Positions 34,251 through 42,676 of a stretch of DNA of 64,000 bases are shown here, piece by piece. A program made the translations under genes and the position numbers. Numbering within the stretch: the stretch's first letter is position 1; each line of letters begins with the position of its first letter. Origin of the DNA: Streptomyces sp. NBC_01478 (GTDB lineage: Bacteria; Actinomycetota; Actinomycetes; Streptomycetales; Streptomycetaceae); contig NZ_CP109444.1 in NCBI RefSeq assembly GCF_036227225.1, forward strand, positions 9,281,501-9,345,500, written 5' to 3'. Below the pieces are notes generated by a model. The model searched no databases, was not told the origin of the DNA, and saw only the letters and a list, made by a program, of their open reading frames with translations.

Positions 34251-34880
34251 ATGTCACCTCGCCGAAGCTACGACCAGTACTGTTCCGCGGCCCGGGCGCT
34301 CGACCTCGTCGGCGACCGCTGGACCCTGCTGATCGTCCGCGAACTCCTCGCCGGCCCGCGCCGCTACACGGACCTGCACGCCGATCTGCCGGGTGTCAGC
34401 ACGGACGTACTCGCCTCACGGCTGAAGGACATGGAGCGGGACGGGCTGACGACGCGGCGGCGGCTGCCGCCGCCCGGTGCCGCCTACGTCTACGAACTCA
34501 CCGGCCGGGGGCGGGAGTTGCTGCCCGTGCTGCAAGCCCTCGGTGCCTGGGGTGCGCCCGAGTTGGGCGAGCGACGGCCCACGGACGCGGTGCGCGCGCA
34601 CTGGTTCGCGCTGCCGCTGCTGCGGGCGCTGGAGGGCGAGGGACTCGTCGAAGTCCAACTGGAGGAGGGGGAGTTCCATGTGTTCGTGGGGGAGGACGAG
34701 GGCGGCCCGGTCTACGGCGAGGGGCTCGCGCCTCGGGAGCCGGACGCCCGGCTGGTGCTCGGCGTCGAGACCTGTACGGCCGTCGCCCAGGGGGAGTTGA
34801 GCCTTCCCGACGCGGTGCGCGCCGGACGCGTGGAGGTCAGCGGCGAGGGCACGCTGGCGAAGGCGCTGCGGGAGGCCTGA
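34251..34880 (+). CDS. HxlR-type regulator with C-terminal SCP2-like domain
   Basis: A 209-aa regulator. Residues about 1-100 form a winged helix: DQYCSAARALDLVGDRWTLL, IVRELLAGPRRYTDLHADLP, then TDVLASRLKDMERDGLTTRR. The C-terminal half (WFALPLLRALEGEGLVEVQL, HVFVGEDEGGPVYGEGL) resembles an SCP2-like ligand pocket, an architecture seen in many actinobacterial HxlR proteins. A -10 TAGACT ends seven bases before this ATG, so the message is probably leaderless; an upstream ATG at 34233 lies inside the promoter and is disfavoured. Two palindromes 21 bp apart in the divergent space with the aminotransferase suggest autoregulation. Confidence 0.88.
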   Translation: MSPRRSYDQYCSAARALDLVGDRWTLLIVRELLAGPRRYTDLHADLPGVSTDVLASRLKDMERDGLTTRRRLPPPGAAYVYELTGRGRELLPVLQALGAWGAPELGERRPTDAVRAHWFALPLLRALEGEGLVEVQLEEGEFHVFVGEDEGGPVYGEGLAPREPDARLVLGVETCTAVAQGELSLPDAVRAGRVEVSGEGTLAKALREA

Positions 34881-34897
34881 CAAGGGGCCGTATATGA

Positions 34898-34926
34898 CAG
34901 AAGGCCCGCCAGGGGCGGGCCTTCTG
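34898..34926. terminator. terminator between convergent genes
   Basis: A perfect 13-bp stem (34898-34910 with 34914-34926) has a three-base loop, between the stop of the HxlR-type gene (34880) and that of the secreted membrane-anchored protein gene on the opposite strand (34935). Confidence 0.85.
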
Positions 34927-34934
34927 ACGAGACG

Positions 34935-35753
34935 TCACATACCGGGCGGCGGTGTCGCGCGCCGGGGCCGGCCCGCCCCCCGCGTCAGCGCGTAGCCGCC
35001 GATCCCCGCGAGCGCGGCCAGCACGCCGCCCACGCCGGTCCACGCCCAGCGGTCGGACCACCAGCCCGACGACCAGCCGCCGTCGGGCTCGATGCTGGAC
35101 AGCGCCGCCGACGTGGACGACGAACTGTCCTCGTCCGAGGTCGACTTGGCCGCGATCCCCGGCGTCAGCGGCTGCGCCAGCGAGCCGTCCACCGCCGCCG
35201 AACCGCCGATGTCCTTGGAGTCCACCCGCAGTTCGGCGCTCACCGGCTGGCCCAGGTCCGAGGACTGGAGGTCCACGACCGTCAGCCGGACGTAATAGGT
35301 GCCGGGCAACGGGTCGTTGGCCCACTGCTCCGACCAGGCGCGGACCGTACGCAGCGTGCACGCCAGGTCCAGGGAGGCGGTTCCCTGCGCGGCGGTGCGC
35401 GTCGCGGCCCCGTACTGGCAGGCCTGGCGGCGCCGGAGTCCGTCGTAGACGTCGAGCTGCCAGGTCTGGCCCGCGTGCGTGTCCGGGAGCTTCACCGTCG
35501 CCTTGACGGTGGGGCGTTGACCGGCGTCCGCGGCGAACGACCAGTACAGGTAGTCACCCGTGGAGCCGCTCGCGGTGGCCTGCTGGCCCTGGTCGAGTTC
35601 CGTGGCCGTACGGAAGGAGGTGCCGGCCTGGGTGGGGGCCGAGCCGTCGTCGGAGGAGGAGGCGCTCGCGGACGGCGAGGAGTCCGCCGCCGCGGGGCCC
35701 GCGGCCAGTCCGGTCATGAGCAGTGCGACGCTCAACGCACGTGTGATCCGCAT
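34935..35753 (-). CDS. secreted, C-terminally membrane-anchored protein with PPC-like domain
   Basis: A 272-aa exported protein. Signal peptide MRITRALSVALLMTGLAAGP is followed by a Ser-rich stretch. A beta-rich region comes next (GTSFRTATELDQGQQATASG, then STGDYLYWSFAADAGQRPTV and LPGTYYVRLTVVDL). It resembles pre-peptidase C-terminal (PPC)-like sandwiches. A Ser/Asp-rich linker, one membrane span (TGVGGVLAALAGIGGYALTR) and a basic tail follow. Its ATG overlaps the stop of the VWA gene by one base (TGATG), so the two are translationally coupled. The VWA protein has a similar beta-rich region and C-terminal anchor. Together they may form a surface complex. No enzymatic motif is seen. Confidence 0.78.
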   Translation of the reverse strand: MRITRALSVALLMTGLAAGPAAADSSPSASASSSDDGSAPTQAGTSFRTATELDQGQQATASGSTGDYLYWSFAADAGQRPTVKATVKLPDTHAGQTWQLDVYDGLRRRQACQYGAATRTAAQGTASLDLACTLRTVRAWSEQWANDPLPGTYYVRLTVVDLQSSDLGQPVSAELRVDSKDIGGSAAVDGSLAQPLTPGIAAKSTSDEDSSSSTSAALSSIEPDGGWSSGWWSDRWAWTGVGGVLAALAGIGGYALTRGAGRPRRATPPPGM

Positions 35754-37018
35754 CAGTTGGTCCTCCAGACCGCGACACGCCAGCGGGACACCCAGCCCCA
35801 GAGCAGACCCGCCACGAAGCCGGTCAGCACGAGTGCGCCGAGCAGCCACCAGCCGCGGCCGAGGCCGAAGGAGGCCACGTCGCTCGCCTTGCTGGGTCCG
35901 TCCACGACGTCCACGGTCAGTTCGAGGGGCAGACCGGGCGTGGTCTTCACCCCGGAGGCCGCCGAGAAGGAGTTGGTGACCTGGAGACACACGGTCTCGG
36001 CCGGCGCCTCGTCGTCGTCGCTCTCGGCCTTCGGGTAGCGCAGCCCGGTGGAGATGACGTCCGTACGGCCGTTGCCCGTGCCCTCGCCGCGCACGATCTC
36101 GCGGCCGTGCACGGTGACCGCCCGCAGCAACACCCCGTAGTCCGGGTTCACTTCACGGTCCGCGCCGACGCTCACCGAAGCACGCAGCTCCTGGCCGGGG
36201 TCGACGTCCACGCGGTAGAAGCGCTGCTTGCCGAACTCCTCGCGGTCCGTGTACAGACCGGACTTGAGGGTCGGGGCGCTGGAGCACTGGGCGGTGCCCT
36301 CGGTGGCGACCGGTGTCACCACTGGATCGGCGGCCCGGTCGACCAACTGGCCGACCCGGTCGGAGAGTTCCTCCTTGTGCTGCACGGAGGTGTAGGTGCC
36401 GCCGGTCGCGTCCGCGATGCAACTGAGCTGGTCGCGGGTCTTGGCGTCCGGCACCAGACCCAGCGTGTCGATGGTCAGGCCGATGCCCTTGGCCGCGATC
36501 TCGCGCGCCACCTCGCACGGGTCCAGCGGCTGGCAGGTGTCCTCGCCGTCACTGATCAGGACGATACGGCGGGTGCCGTCACCGCCGTTCAGGTCGTTCG
36601 CCGCCTTCAGCAGCGCGGGCCCGATCGGCGTCCAGCCGGTGGGCTGGAGCGTCGCCACCGCGGTCTTGGCCTCGGTGCGGTTCAGGGTGCCCACCGGGTA
36701 GAGCTGCGCGGTGTCCTTGCAGCCCGTCTTGCGGTCGTTGCCGTGGTAGTCGGCGCCCAACGTGCGGATGCCGAGCTGCACTTCCTCGGGTGTCGCGTCG
36801 AGCACCTCGTTGAACGCCTGCTTCGCCGCTGCCATCCGCGAGCCGCCGTCCATGTCCTTGGCGCTCATGGATCCGCTGACGTCCAGCACGAGTTCGACCT
36901 TGGGGGAGGCCGTGGAGTCCGTCTCGTCGGCGACCGCTCCGGCAGGGAAGGCGACCCCGGCCGTGAGGGTGGCGAGCAGGGCACAGATTCCCGCCGCCAG
37001 CCGTTGTCTTGTGATCAT
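35753..37018 (-). CDS. secreted von Willebrand factor A domain protein, membrane-anchored
   Basis: A 421-aa exported protein. A signal peptide (ALLATLTAGVAFPAGAVADE) leads into a VWA domain (about 40-235) with the MIDAS motif VLDVSGSMSAKD, conserved Thr in GWTPIGPALL and Asp in VLISDGEDTC. Four cysteines (TGCKD, DTCQPLDPC, LSCIAD) suggest disulfides. A PPC-like beta region (SGLYTDREEFGKQRFYRVDV) and a C-terminal span (WWLLGALVLTGFVAGLLWGW) follow. It binds a divalent ion and probably a protein ligand. It starts nine bases after the NIS synthetase stop and overlaps the next gene, so NIS synthetase, VWA and partner are one transcription unit. Confidence 0.85.
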   Translation of the reverse strand: MITRQRLAAGICALLATLTAGVAFPAGAVADETDSTASPKVELVLDVSGSMSAKDMDGGSRMAAAKQAFNEVLDATPEEVQLGIRTLGADYHGNDRKTGCKDTAQLYPVGTLNRTEAKTAVATLQPTGWTPIGPALLKAANDLNGGDGTRRIVLISDGEDTCQPLDPCEVAREIAAKGIGLTIDTLGLVPDAKTRDQLSCIADATGGTYTSVQHKEELSDRVGQLVDRAADPVVTPVATEGTAQCSSAPTLKSGLYTDREEFGKQRFYRVDVDPGQELRASVSVGADREVNPDYGVLLRAVTVHGREIVRGEGTGNGRTDVISTGLRYPKAESDDDEAPAETVCLQVTNSFSAASGVKTTPGLPLELTVDVVDGPSKASDVASFGLGRGWWLLGALVLTGFVAGLLWGWVSRWRVAVWRTN

Positions 37019-37027
37019 CGCCGGATC

Positions 37028-38596
37028 CTATTGATCAGATGGACCGGGCTCCAAAACGAGCGGGTTGGGCAGCGCGGTCCACTGGTCCCCGGGCAGCTCC
37101 GGCGACAGCCGCATCAACGTCAACGCCTTGGCCGGCAACGGCCGTTCGAGCAGCGTGCGCAGGTCCGGCGTGCGCGGCAGATCCGGTACGACGGCCGCCA
37201 GCGCCGCCCTGAGCGCCGTACCGGAACCCGCCGTACCCGCGAGCGCGCCCGCGACGAGCGAGCCGAACAGCTTGCGCCGCAGGGTGACTTCGTCGTCGGT
37301 GACGATGCGTCCGGTCAGCTCCGGTACCGGAATCCCCTGCTCGGCAAGGCGCTTGGGGCTGACGCGGATGTCGGCGAGATCGCGGTACACCAGGCGTACG
37401 GGGGCACCCGTCCGGTCGAGCACCACCAGCAGGTTCTGACCGTGTGCCTCAAGGGCCACACCGGACTCCAGCAGCCGCAGACCGACGACGAGGGCGAGAC
37501 GTGTGAACTCGGCCAGCCAGCCCGGCGATCGGGGCAGGCCGGTCACCGCGAGGGCGGCCACCGGCAGGACCCGTTCGCCCGCGTCCGTGTCCGCGTACGT
37601 CTGCGGCGACTCGCGCAGCACGGCGGCGAGATCGGGGGAGTCGGCCGTGACCGCGCCCAGCGTGCGGGTGACGTGCAACAGGCCGTCCGAGCGGGCCGCC
37701 AGGGTCTCCCCGAACGCCGACAGCGTCGCCGACAACCCGATCGAGTAGACCGAGATGTCCCGCACCGAGGACGTGAGCCGGGCGCTCAGCGCGGTCTTGA
37801 CATGCGGCCCGTCCGCCAGCGCGAGGGTCCGCAGGGACATCAGCGGATGCGCGTCGAGCGGACCCTCCCCGGTCCGCTTCAGCACATGCGCCGCCTGCCA
37901 CGGGTGCACCGGGATCAACAGCCGCCCCGCGTCCCGCAGTCCGTCCGGCCACTCACCGGTCAGCAGACACTCGTCCGCCCCGACCGGCACCGACCCCAGC
38001 GCCACCACGGGCCGGTGCTCGGGCCCGTACGCGAGCTGCTCGGCCACCGAGAACCCGGGTCGGGACCGGCAGTTGGGGTGGAAGGGATGCCCGTCGACGA
38101 TCCGCTGCTCCCACTCCCAGTCGTGCGCCGGCCAATCAGCCGAACGGGCAGGCTGGTTGGCCCGCGACAGCGCCAACGAGGCCACGCTGTGCCCGAGTTC
38201 GGCCGCGAAGGCGGACCCGTGCGGCACGGCGAGGTCGGTCATCAGGCGCGCCGGATCGTCGTAGGCCACGCCGTCGAGGTGGACGACGGTGACGTAGGCG
38301 TCCGTCGCGTACGGATCGGCGGGCGGGCCGTGCAGCGTCCGGCCGCGTGAGAGCCGTAGGAACAGGCCCGGGGTCCGGCCGGTGATCCACGGCAGCGGCT
38401 CGTGGGCGAGCGCCCGCCAGAGCCGGGTGAGCACCGCCGCACGGGCGCCGGGCAGTTCGGCCGCGTACCGTTGCACGAGGTCAGGGCGTACGGCGGCGAG
38501 TTCCTCGGCGACCTCGGCTTCGGGAAGCGGGGGACGGTCCACGGTCGACTCCTCGGGTGCGGACGGGGCGTCATGGTCGGTGACGACGAGAGACAT
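37028..38596 (-). CDS. IucA/IucC-type NIS siderophore synthetase
   Basis: A 522-aa NRPS-independent siderophore synthetase, which uses ATP to form an amide or ester between a polycarboxylate such as citrate and an amine or alcohol. Family motifs are present in order: GHPFHPNCRSRPGF (ATP triphosphate loop), LIPVHPWQAAHVL, KTALSARLTSSVRDIS, SGVALEAHGQNLLVVLDRTG, LVYRDLADIRVS and the late LPNPLVLE. The first motif has Arg instead of the usual Lys (HPxxKxR). It is shorter than most family members (about 580-620 aa). It is divergent from a second synthetase across only 37 bp and lies in an operon with two exported proteins. The siderophore cannot be predicted. Confidence 0.85.
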   Translation of the reverse strand: MSLVVTDHDAPSAPEESTVDRPPLPEAEVAEELAAVRPDLVQRYAAELPGARAAVLTRLWRALAHEPLPWITGRTPGLFLRLSRGRTLHGPPADPYATDAYVTVVHLDGVAYDDPARLMTDLAVPHGSAFAAELGHSVASLALSRANQPARSADWPAHDWEWEQRIVDGHPFHPNCRSRPGFSVAEQLAYGPEHRPVVALGSVPVGADECLLTGEWPDGLRDAGRLLIPVHPWQAAHVLKRTGEGPLDAHPLMSLRTLALADGPHVKTALSARLTSSVRDISVYSIGLSATLSAFGETLAARSDGLLHVTRTLGAVTADSPDLAAVLRESPQTYADTDAGERVLPVAALAVTGLPRSPGWLAEFTRLALVVGLRLLESGVALEAHGQNLLVVLDRTGAPVRLVYRDLADIRVSPKRLAEQGIPVPELTGRIVTDDEVTLRRKLFGSLVAGALAGTAGSGTALRAALAAVVPDLPRTPDLRTLLERPLPAKALTLMRLSPELPGDQWTALPNPLVLEPGPSDQ

Positions 38597-38633
38597 ACTG
38601 ATCGCGATCGCATGACACGGATTTAGGGAACGA

Positions 38634-40148
38634 ATGGATCGCGTCGACTTCACACCTCCGGGCGACGACGTGGCGGAGCGCGCCGACGCGTACGCGGCCG
38701 CGCCCCTGCTCAACTGTCTGCTGCGGGAGGTGGCCCGGCCGCTCCCGGACCCGGGGGAGCGACATGTGTTCCGGCTGCCGGGGAGCGGCCGGCTGCTGCG
38801 GGTGCGCGGCGAGCGGCGGCCCGCCGAGCCCGAGGTGTGCACGGACGGCGACTGGCGGCCCGTCGGCCACGCCGAACTCGTGAAACTCGTCGCCGAGGAA
38901 CTGACCCGGCACACCGGGGTGTCCAACCACGAGCTGCCCGCCGAGATGACCGACAGCCGTGACGCGGTCGCCGCGCTGCTCACCGCGCGCGAGGGGGCGA
39001 CGGCGCCGGACGACCCGTATCTCCGCTCCGAACAGTCCTTGATCACCGGCCATCCCTACCATCCCGCGCCCAAGGCACGCGGCGGCGGCCCCGTCGCGGG
39101 CTGGCTGCCCTATGCCCCGGAGGCGTACGCCCGGTTCCCGCTGGTGCTGCTCGGGCTGCGCGAGGACGCGGTCGTGGAGGAGGGCGACGTCTCGGCCCTG
39201 GACGCGCTCGGCGAGGCCCCGCCCGGCTACCGGCTGCTGCCCGCCCACCCGTGGCAGCTCGACCTCGTCGGCACCGCCCTCGCGGAGGCGTTCGCGGACG
39301 GCCGGCTGATCCGGCTCGGCACGACCGCGGCTCCGGTGTGGCCGACGGCCGCGATCCGCACCGTGTACCTCCCCGAACAGGCCGCCGGGGACGACCTGTT
39401 CCTCAAGTTCAGCCTGGACGTGCGCATCACCAACGACATACGCCGACTGTGGCGCCACGACCTGGTGAAACTCCGGCGCACCGACACGGCCGTCCGGGAC
39501 GCCTTCGCCGCGACGGGCGGCCCGGCGGCCTGGCTGGGCGACCGCGGCTACCGCACCGCGGACTTCGCCTTCGAGGAACTCGCCGCCATGGTCCGCGACG
39601 GCCTGCACGACCACCTCCTGCCCGGCACCACCCCGCTGCTCGCGGCGGGGTTGGTGGAGGGCTTCGAGGGCGATCCGCTCTCCGCCGCGGCCGACCCGGG
39701 GGCCTGGTGGGAGGCGTATCTGCGCCAGGTCGTACCGCCCGCGCTCGCCGCGTTCGCGGACCACGGCGTCGTCCTCGAAGCGCATCTGCAGAACACGCTG
39801 GTCGCCGTCGACGCGGACGGAACTCCCGTGCAGGCGCTGTACCGGGACGCGGAGGGCGTGAAGCTGCTGGCGGACGTGGACCGGGCCGCCGGGTGGGAGC
39901 GGTTGGTGTACTGCCTGGTCGTCAACCACCTCGTCGAGATCGCCGGAGTCCTCGCCGAGCGTCACCCGGCCCTGGACCCCTGGCCCGCCGTCCGCGCCGA
40001 ACTGGCCCGCCGCTCCGACCTTCCCGAGACCGCCGCACTCCTCGCCTCGCCCACCCTGCCCGGCAAGACGAACCTGCTGCTGCGCTGGACCGGGGCGGAC
40101 GGCGCGGACGCCCGCTATCTGCCCCTTCCGAACCCACTGGCGGGATGA
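38634..40148 (+). CDS. second IucA/IucC-type NIS siderophore synthetase
   Basis: A 504-aa synthetase of the same family. Motifs are LITGHPYHPAPKARGGG, YRLLPAHPWQLDLVGTALAE, DDLFLKFSLDVRITNDIRRL, VVLEAHLQNTLVAVDADGTP and the LPLPNPL end. In QALYRDAEGVKLL the Arg/Asp-Glu pair of the active site is kept. The ribosome site AGGGAA lies five bases before the ATG. It is divergent from the other synthetase, with no amine-producing decarboxylase, lysine/ornithine monooxygenase, acyltransferase or ABC importer in the window. The pair may take its amine substrate from another locus, or make a non-siderophore product. Confidence 0.85.
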   Translation: MDRVDFTPPGDDVAERADAYAAAPLLNCLLREVARPLPDPGERHVFRLPGSGRLLRVRGERRPAEPEVCTDGDWRPVGHAELVKLVAEELTRHTGVSNHELPAEMTDSRDAVAALLTAREGATAPDDPYLRSEQSLITGHPYHPAPKARGGGPVAGWLPYAPEAYARFPLVLLGLREDAVVEEGDVSALDALGEAPPGYRLLPAHPWQLDLVGTALAEAFADGRLIRLGTTAAPVWPTAAIRTVYLPEQAAGDDLFLKFSLDVRITNDIRRLWRHDLVKLRRTDTAVRDAFAATGGPAAWLGDRGYRTADFAFEELAAMVRDGLHDHLLPGTTPLLAAGLVEGFEGDPLSAAADPGAWWEAYLRQVVPPALAAFADHGVVLEAHLQNTLVAVDADGTPVQALYRDAEGVKLLADVDRAAGWERLVYCLVVNHLVEIAGVLAERHPALDPWPAVRAELARRSDLPETAALLASPTLPGKTNLLLRWTGADGADARYLPLPNPLAG

Positions 40149-40182
40149 GGTCGCGGGCCGGAGGGGAACCGTTCCGAACCCC

Positions 40183-40210
40183 CTGACGTCATGAGCGGAA
40201 CATCTAGACT
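40183..40210 (+). promoter_or_regulatory. probable promoter of the Ser/Thr kinase gene
   Basis: CTGACG (40183-40188) and TAGACT (40205-40210) are 16 bp apart, 120 bp before the kinase ATG. GGAACCGTTCC (40165-40175) is a short palindrome just upstream. Confidence 0.45.
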
Positions 40211-40330
40211 GGTGGCCGGGATCGGGGCGCCTCGCGGCTGATTTCAGCCGCTCGACGGGGACGGGGGGCGGGGCGATGAGTGGGGCGACGAGTTCCAACA
40301 GCCCTTGCGCAGGGGCGAGATGGGGGAGTC

Positions 40331-42592
40331 ATGAAACCGCTCCGAGCAGATGATCCCACCGCTGTCGGGGACGGCCGGTACCGCTTGGTCGGCCGGCTCG
40401 GCCAGGGCGGGATGGGCGTCGTCTACTTCGGCCGGTCGCGGTCGGGCCGGGCGGTGGCCGTCAAGGTCGTACGGCCCGAACTGAGCACGGAACCGGGATT
40501 CCGGCGCAGGTTCGCCGACGAAGTGGCCGCGGCCCGCCGCGTCGGCGGCTTCCACACCGCGCCGGTCGTGGACGCGGACCCGCAGGGCGACCCGGCCTGG
40601 CTGGTGACGGCGTACGTACCCGGACCCACGCTTCAGGTCCTGCTCGACCGGGTGGGTCCCCTGCCCGCGGACACGCTCACCGTGCTGGCCGCCGGCCTCG
40701 CGGAGGCGCTGGCGGCGATCCACCAGGCCGGGGTCATCCACCGCGACCTGAAGCCCGCCAACATCATCATCGCGGAGGACGGCCCCCGGGTCATCGACTT
40801 CGGCATCGCGCGGGCCCTCGACGGTACGGCCCTCACCCAGACCGGCTTCCAGATCGGCACCCTCGGATTTCTCGCGCCGGAGCAGCTCACCGGGGGCACG
40901 CTCACTCCCGCGGTGGACATGTTCGCCCTGGGCGTCGTGCTCGGGCAGGCGGCGGGCCGCGCTCCCTTCGGCGACGGGGCGGCTGCCGCGTGGCCCTACC
41001 GGGTCGTCCACGAACAGCCCGATCTCACGGGCGTTCCCGGCCAGTTGCGCGCACTGGTCGCGGCCTGCCTGGCGAAGGACCCACGGGACCGGCCCGGCCC
41101 CACGGAGTTCCTCGACGGACTCACGGTCCAGCACGCGTCGGACGTGTGGCTGCCGGCGGAGGCGACGGCGATCGTACGGAGCCAGGATCCGGCGGCGTAC
41201 TTCGCGGCGGCCGATCGCCCGTCGGCCGCGCCCGCGGATCCCCGTACGGGGCTCTCCGGCCCGCCGGGGACGGGGGAGCGGCGGCCGGTCGTGGGTGTCG
41301 ATCCGGGGCCGACGGTGTCCGACGAGCCGGTGGCCGGGGAGCGGTCGGCCGTGGCTGCCGAACCGTGGCCCGGTGAGGCGTGGCCCGGTGAGCCGGTGTC
41401 CGACGAGCGGCCCGTCACGGCTGCCGACCCGTGGCCCATGGCGTCCGGCGCGCGGGCGGCCGACGAGCGGCAGCAGGCCGTGGCGCCCCATCCCCTGACC
41501 GTCCGGTCGGCGCCGGGCCCCGGCTTCGGGCCCGCACCGGAGTTCGGGCCCGTGCCGGACGTCGTGCCCGCCCCCGTGGCGCCGCCCAGTGGTTCCGGGC
41601 CGGTGGGCGGTACCGGGGAGAGACGGAGTCGCCGTGGGCCGGTCGCCGTGGCGGTGCTGCTGGTCGCGGCGGTCACCGCGGGGCTGTTCGTGTGGCATCC
41701 CTGGTCCGGTTCCGCCCAGGACGACGCCGGCGCCGGGGGAACCTCGCCGTCTGCCTCGCGGTCGACGCCCGCCGCGTTTCCCGACGCCCCGCTGCTGGTC
41801 CGGATGGACACGGATCCCGGATCGTCCACGTGCCACAGCGTGATCGGCCGCCGTGACTCCACGAAGGACGACCCGAAGCAACTGATCGACGGGACGTGCG
41901 ACGCGCTGCCGCAGTGGGCCCCCGACCACAAGTCGTTCGCGTTCACCCGCAAGACGGGGCAGGAGTCGGCCGTGTGGACGGCGAACGCGGACGGCGGCGA
42001 CGTCCGCCGGGTCGCCGCGATCTCCGGCGGCCGGGTGTCCTGGTCCCCGGACGGCAAGCGGCTGGCGGTGCTGCGCAGGCAGGACGGTGTGCAGCAACTG
42101 TTCGTCGTGACCGTCGCGGACGGTTCCGCGCGCCAACTGACCACCGGTACCGGGAAGGTGGACGACCCCGCCTGGTCCCCCGACGGCAAGCACATCGCCG
42201 TCTGCCTGCAGAAGACGTCGGGCTGGCAGATCCATGTCGTCGACCCGTCGCAGCCGGGCGCCGAACCCCGGCAGGTCACCCATCAGTCCCGGCGGGCGCT
42301 CGACCCCGTCTGGTCCCCGGACAGCCGGTACTTCGCCTACACCGCCGGGGCGCCCGGCGTGGGGACCGGGGGAGACATCCACATCGTCAAGGCGGACGGC
42401 ACCGGCGACCGGGTGCTGGTGCGGACCGACGCCCAGGAGATGGACCCGGTCTGGTCGCCGAGCGGCACGTGGGTGGCCTTCGTCCGGGGTCCCTTCGACC
42501 GACCGGAGATCTGGGCGGTCCGCGCGGACGGCACGGGCGAACGCAGGCTCACCACGGGCAGCACGCCTGAGGGGCACCCCTCCTGGCAGTGA
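40331..42592 (+). CDS. membrane Ser/Thr protein kinase with extracellular TolB-like beta-propeller
   Basis: A 753-aa Hanks-type kinase. The kinase domain (about 17-275) has the glycine loop LVGRLGQGGMGVVYFG, ATP lysine in VAVKVVRPEL, catalytic loop VIHRDLKPANIIIAED, DFG motif VIDFGIARAL and activation segment GTLGFLAPEQL. A Pro/Ala-rich linker with WPGEAWPGEPVSDE-type repeats leads to one span (VAVAVLLVAAVTAGLFVWHP). The outer part carries PD40/TolB-like blades (SWSPDGKRLAVLR; DPAWSPDGKHIAVCL; DPVWSPDSRYFAYTA; DPVWSPSGTWVAFVR). It should sense an external ligand and phosphorylate cytoplasmic proteins. GGGGAG precedes the ATG. A HipA-like kinase gene follows 84 bp later. Confidence 0.93.
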   Translation: MKPLRADDPTAVGDGRYRLVGRLGQGGMGVVYFGRSRSGRAVAVKVVRPELSTEPGFRRRFADEVAAARRVGGFHTAPVVDADPQGDPAWLVTAYVPGPTLQVLLDRVGPLPADTLTVLAAGLAEALAAIHQAGVIHRDLKPANIIIAEDGPRVIDFGIARALDGTALTQTGFQIGTLGFLAPEQLTGGTLTPAVDMFALGVVLGQAAGRAPFGDGAAAAWPYRVVHEQPDLTGVPGQLRALVAACLAKDPRDRPGPTEFLDGLTVQHASDVWLPAEATAIVRSQDPAAYFAAADRPSAAPADPRTGLSGPPGTGERRPVVGVDPGPTVSDEPVAGERSAVAAEPWPGEAWPGEPVSDERPVTAADPWPMASGARAADERQQAVAPHPLTVRSAPGPGFGPAPEFGPVPDVVPAPVAPPSGSGPVGGTGERRSRRGPVAVAVLLVAAVTAGLFVWHPWSGSAQDDAGAGGTSPSASRSTPAAFPDAPLLVRMDTDPGSSTCHSVIGRRDSTKDDPKQLIDGTCDALPQWAPDHKSFAFTRKTGQESAVWTANADGGDVRRVAAISGGRVSWSPDGKRLAVLRRQDGVQQLFVVTVADGSARQLTTGTGKVDDPAWSPDGKHIAVCLQKTSGWQIHVVDPSQPGAEPRQVTHQSRRALDPVWSPDSRYFAYTAGAPGVGTGGDIHIVKADGTGDRVLVRTDAQEMDPVWSPSGTWVAFVRGPFDRPEIWAVRADGTGERRLTTGSTPEGHPSWQ

Positions 42593-42676
42593 GCCGGCAC
42601 TGTGCACCGCCTCGCCCGTGATCACCCCCGGTTACTATGCCCCCTTGAGGCCGGAGAGGGAGGTGACCCGAGGGAC

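Noticed and set aside
36107..38350. 747-residue + strand frame across the VWA and NIS synthetase genes
   Set aside because: Antisense to two genes with clear motifs; Arg/Gln-rich without a recognisable domain.
38597..38633. search for an iron box between the NIS synthetases
   Set aside because: The 37-bp space shows only GATCGCGATC and no convincing TTAGGTTAGGCTAACCTAA-like sequence.
40244..42625. 793-residue minus-strand frame opposite the Ser/Thr kinase gene
   Set aside because: Antisense shadow; the + strand has full kinase and propeller motifs and a ribosome site.
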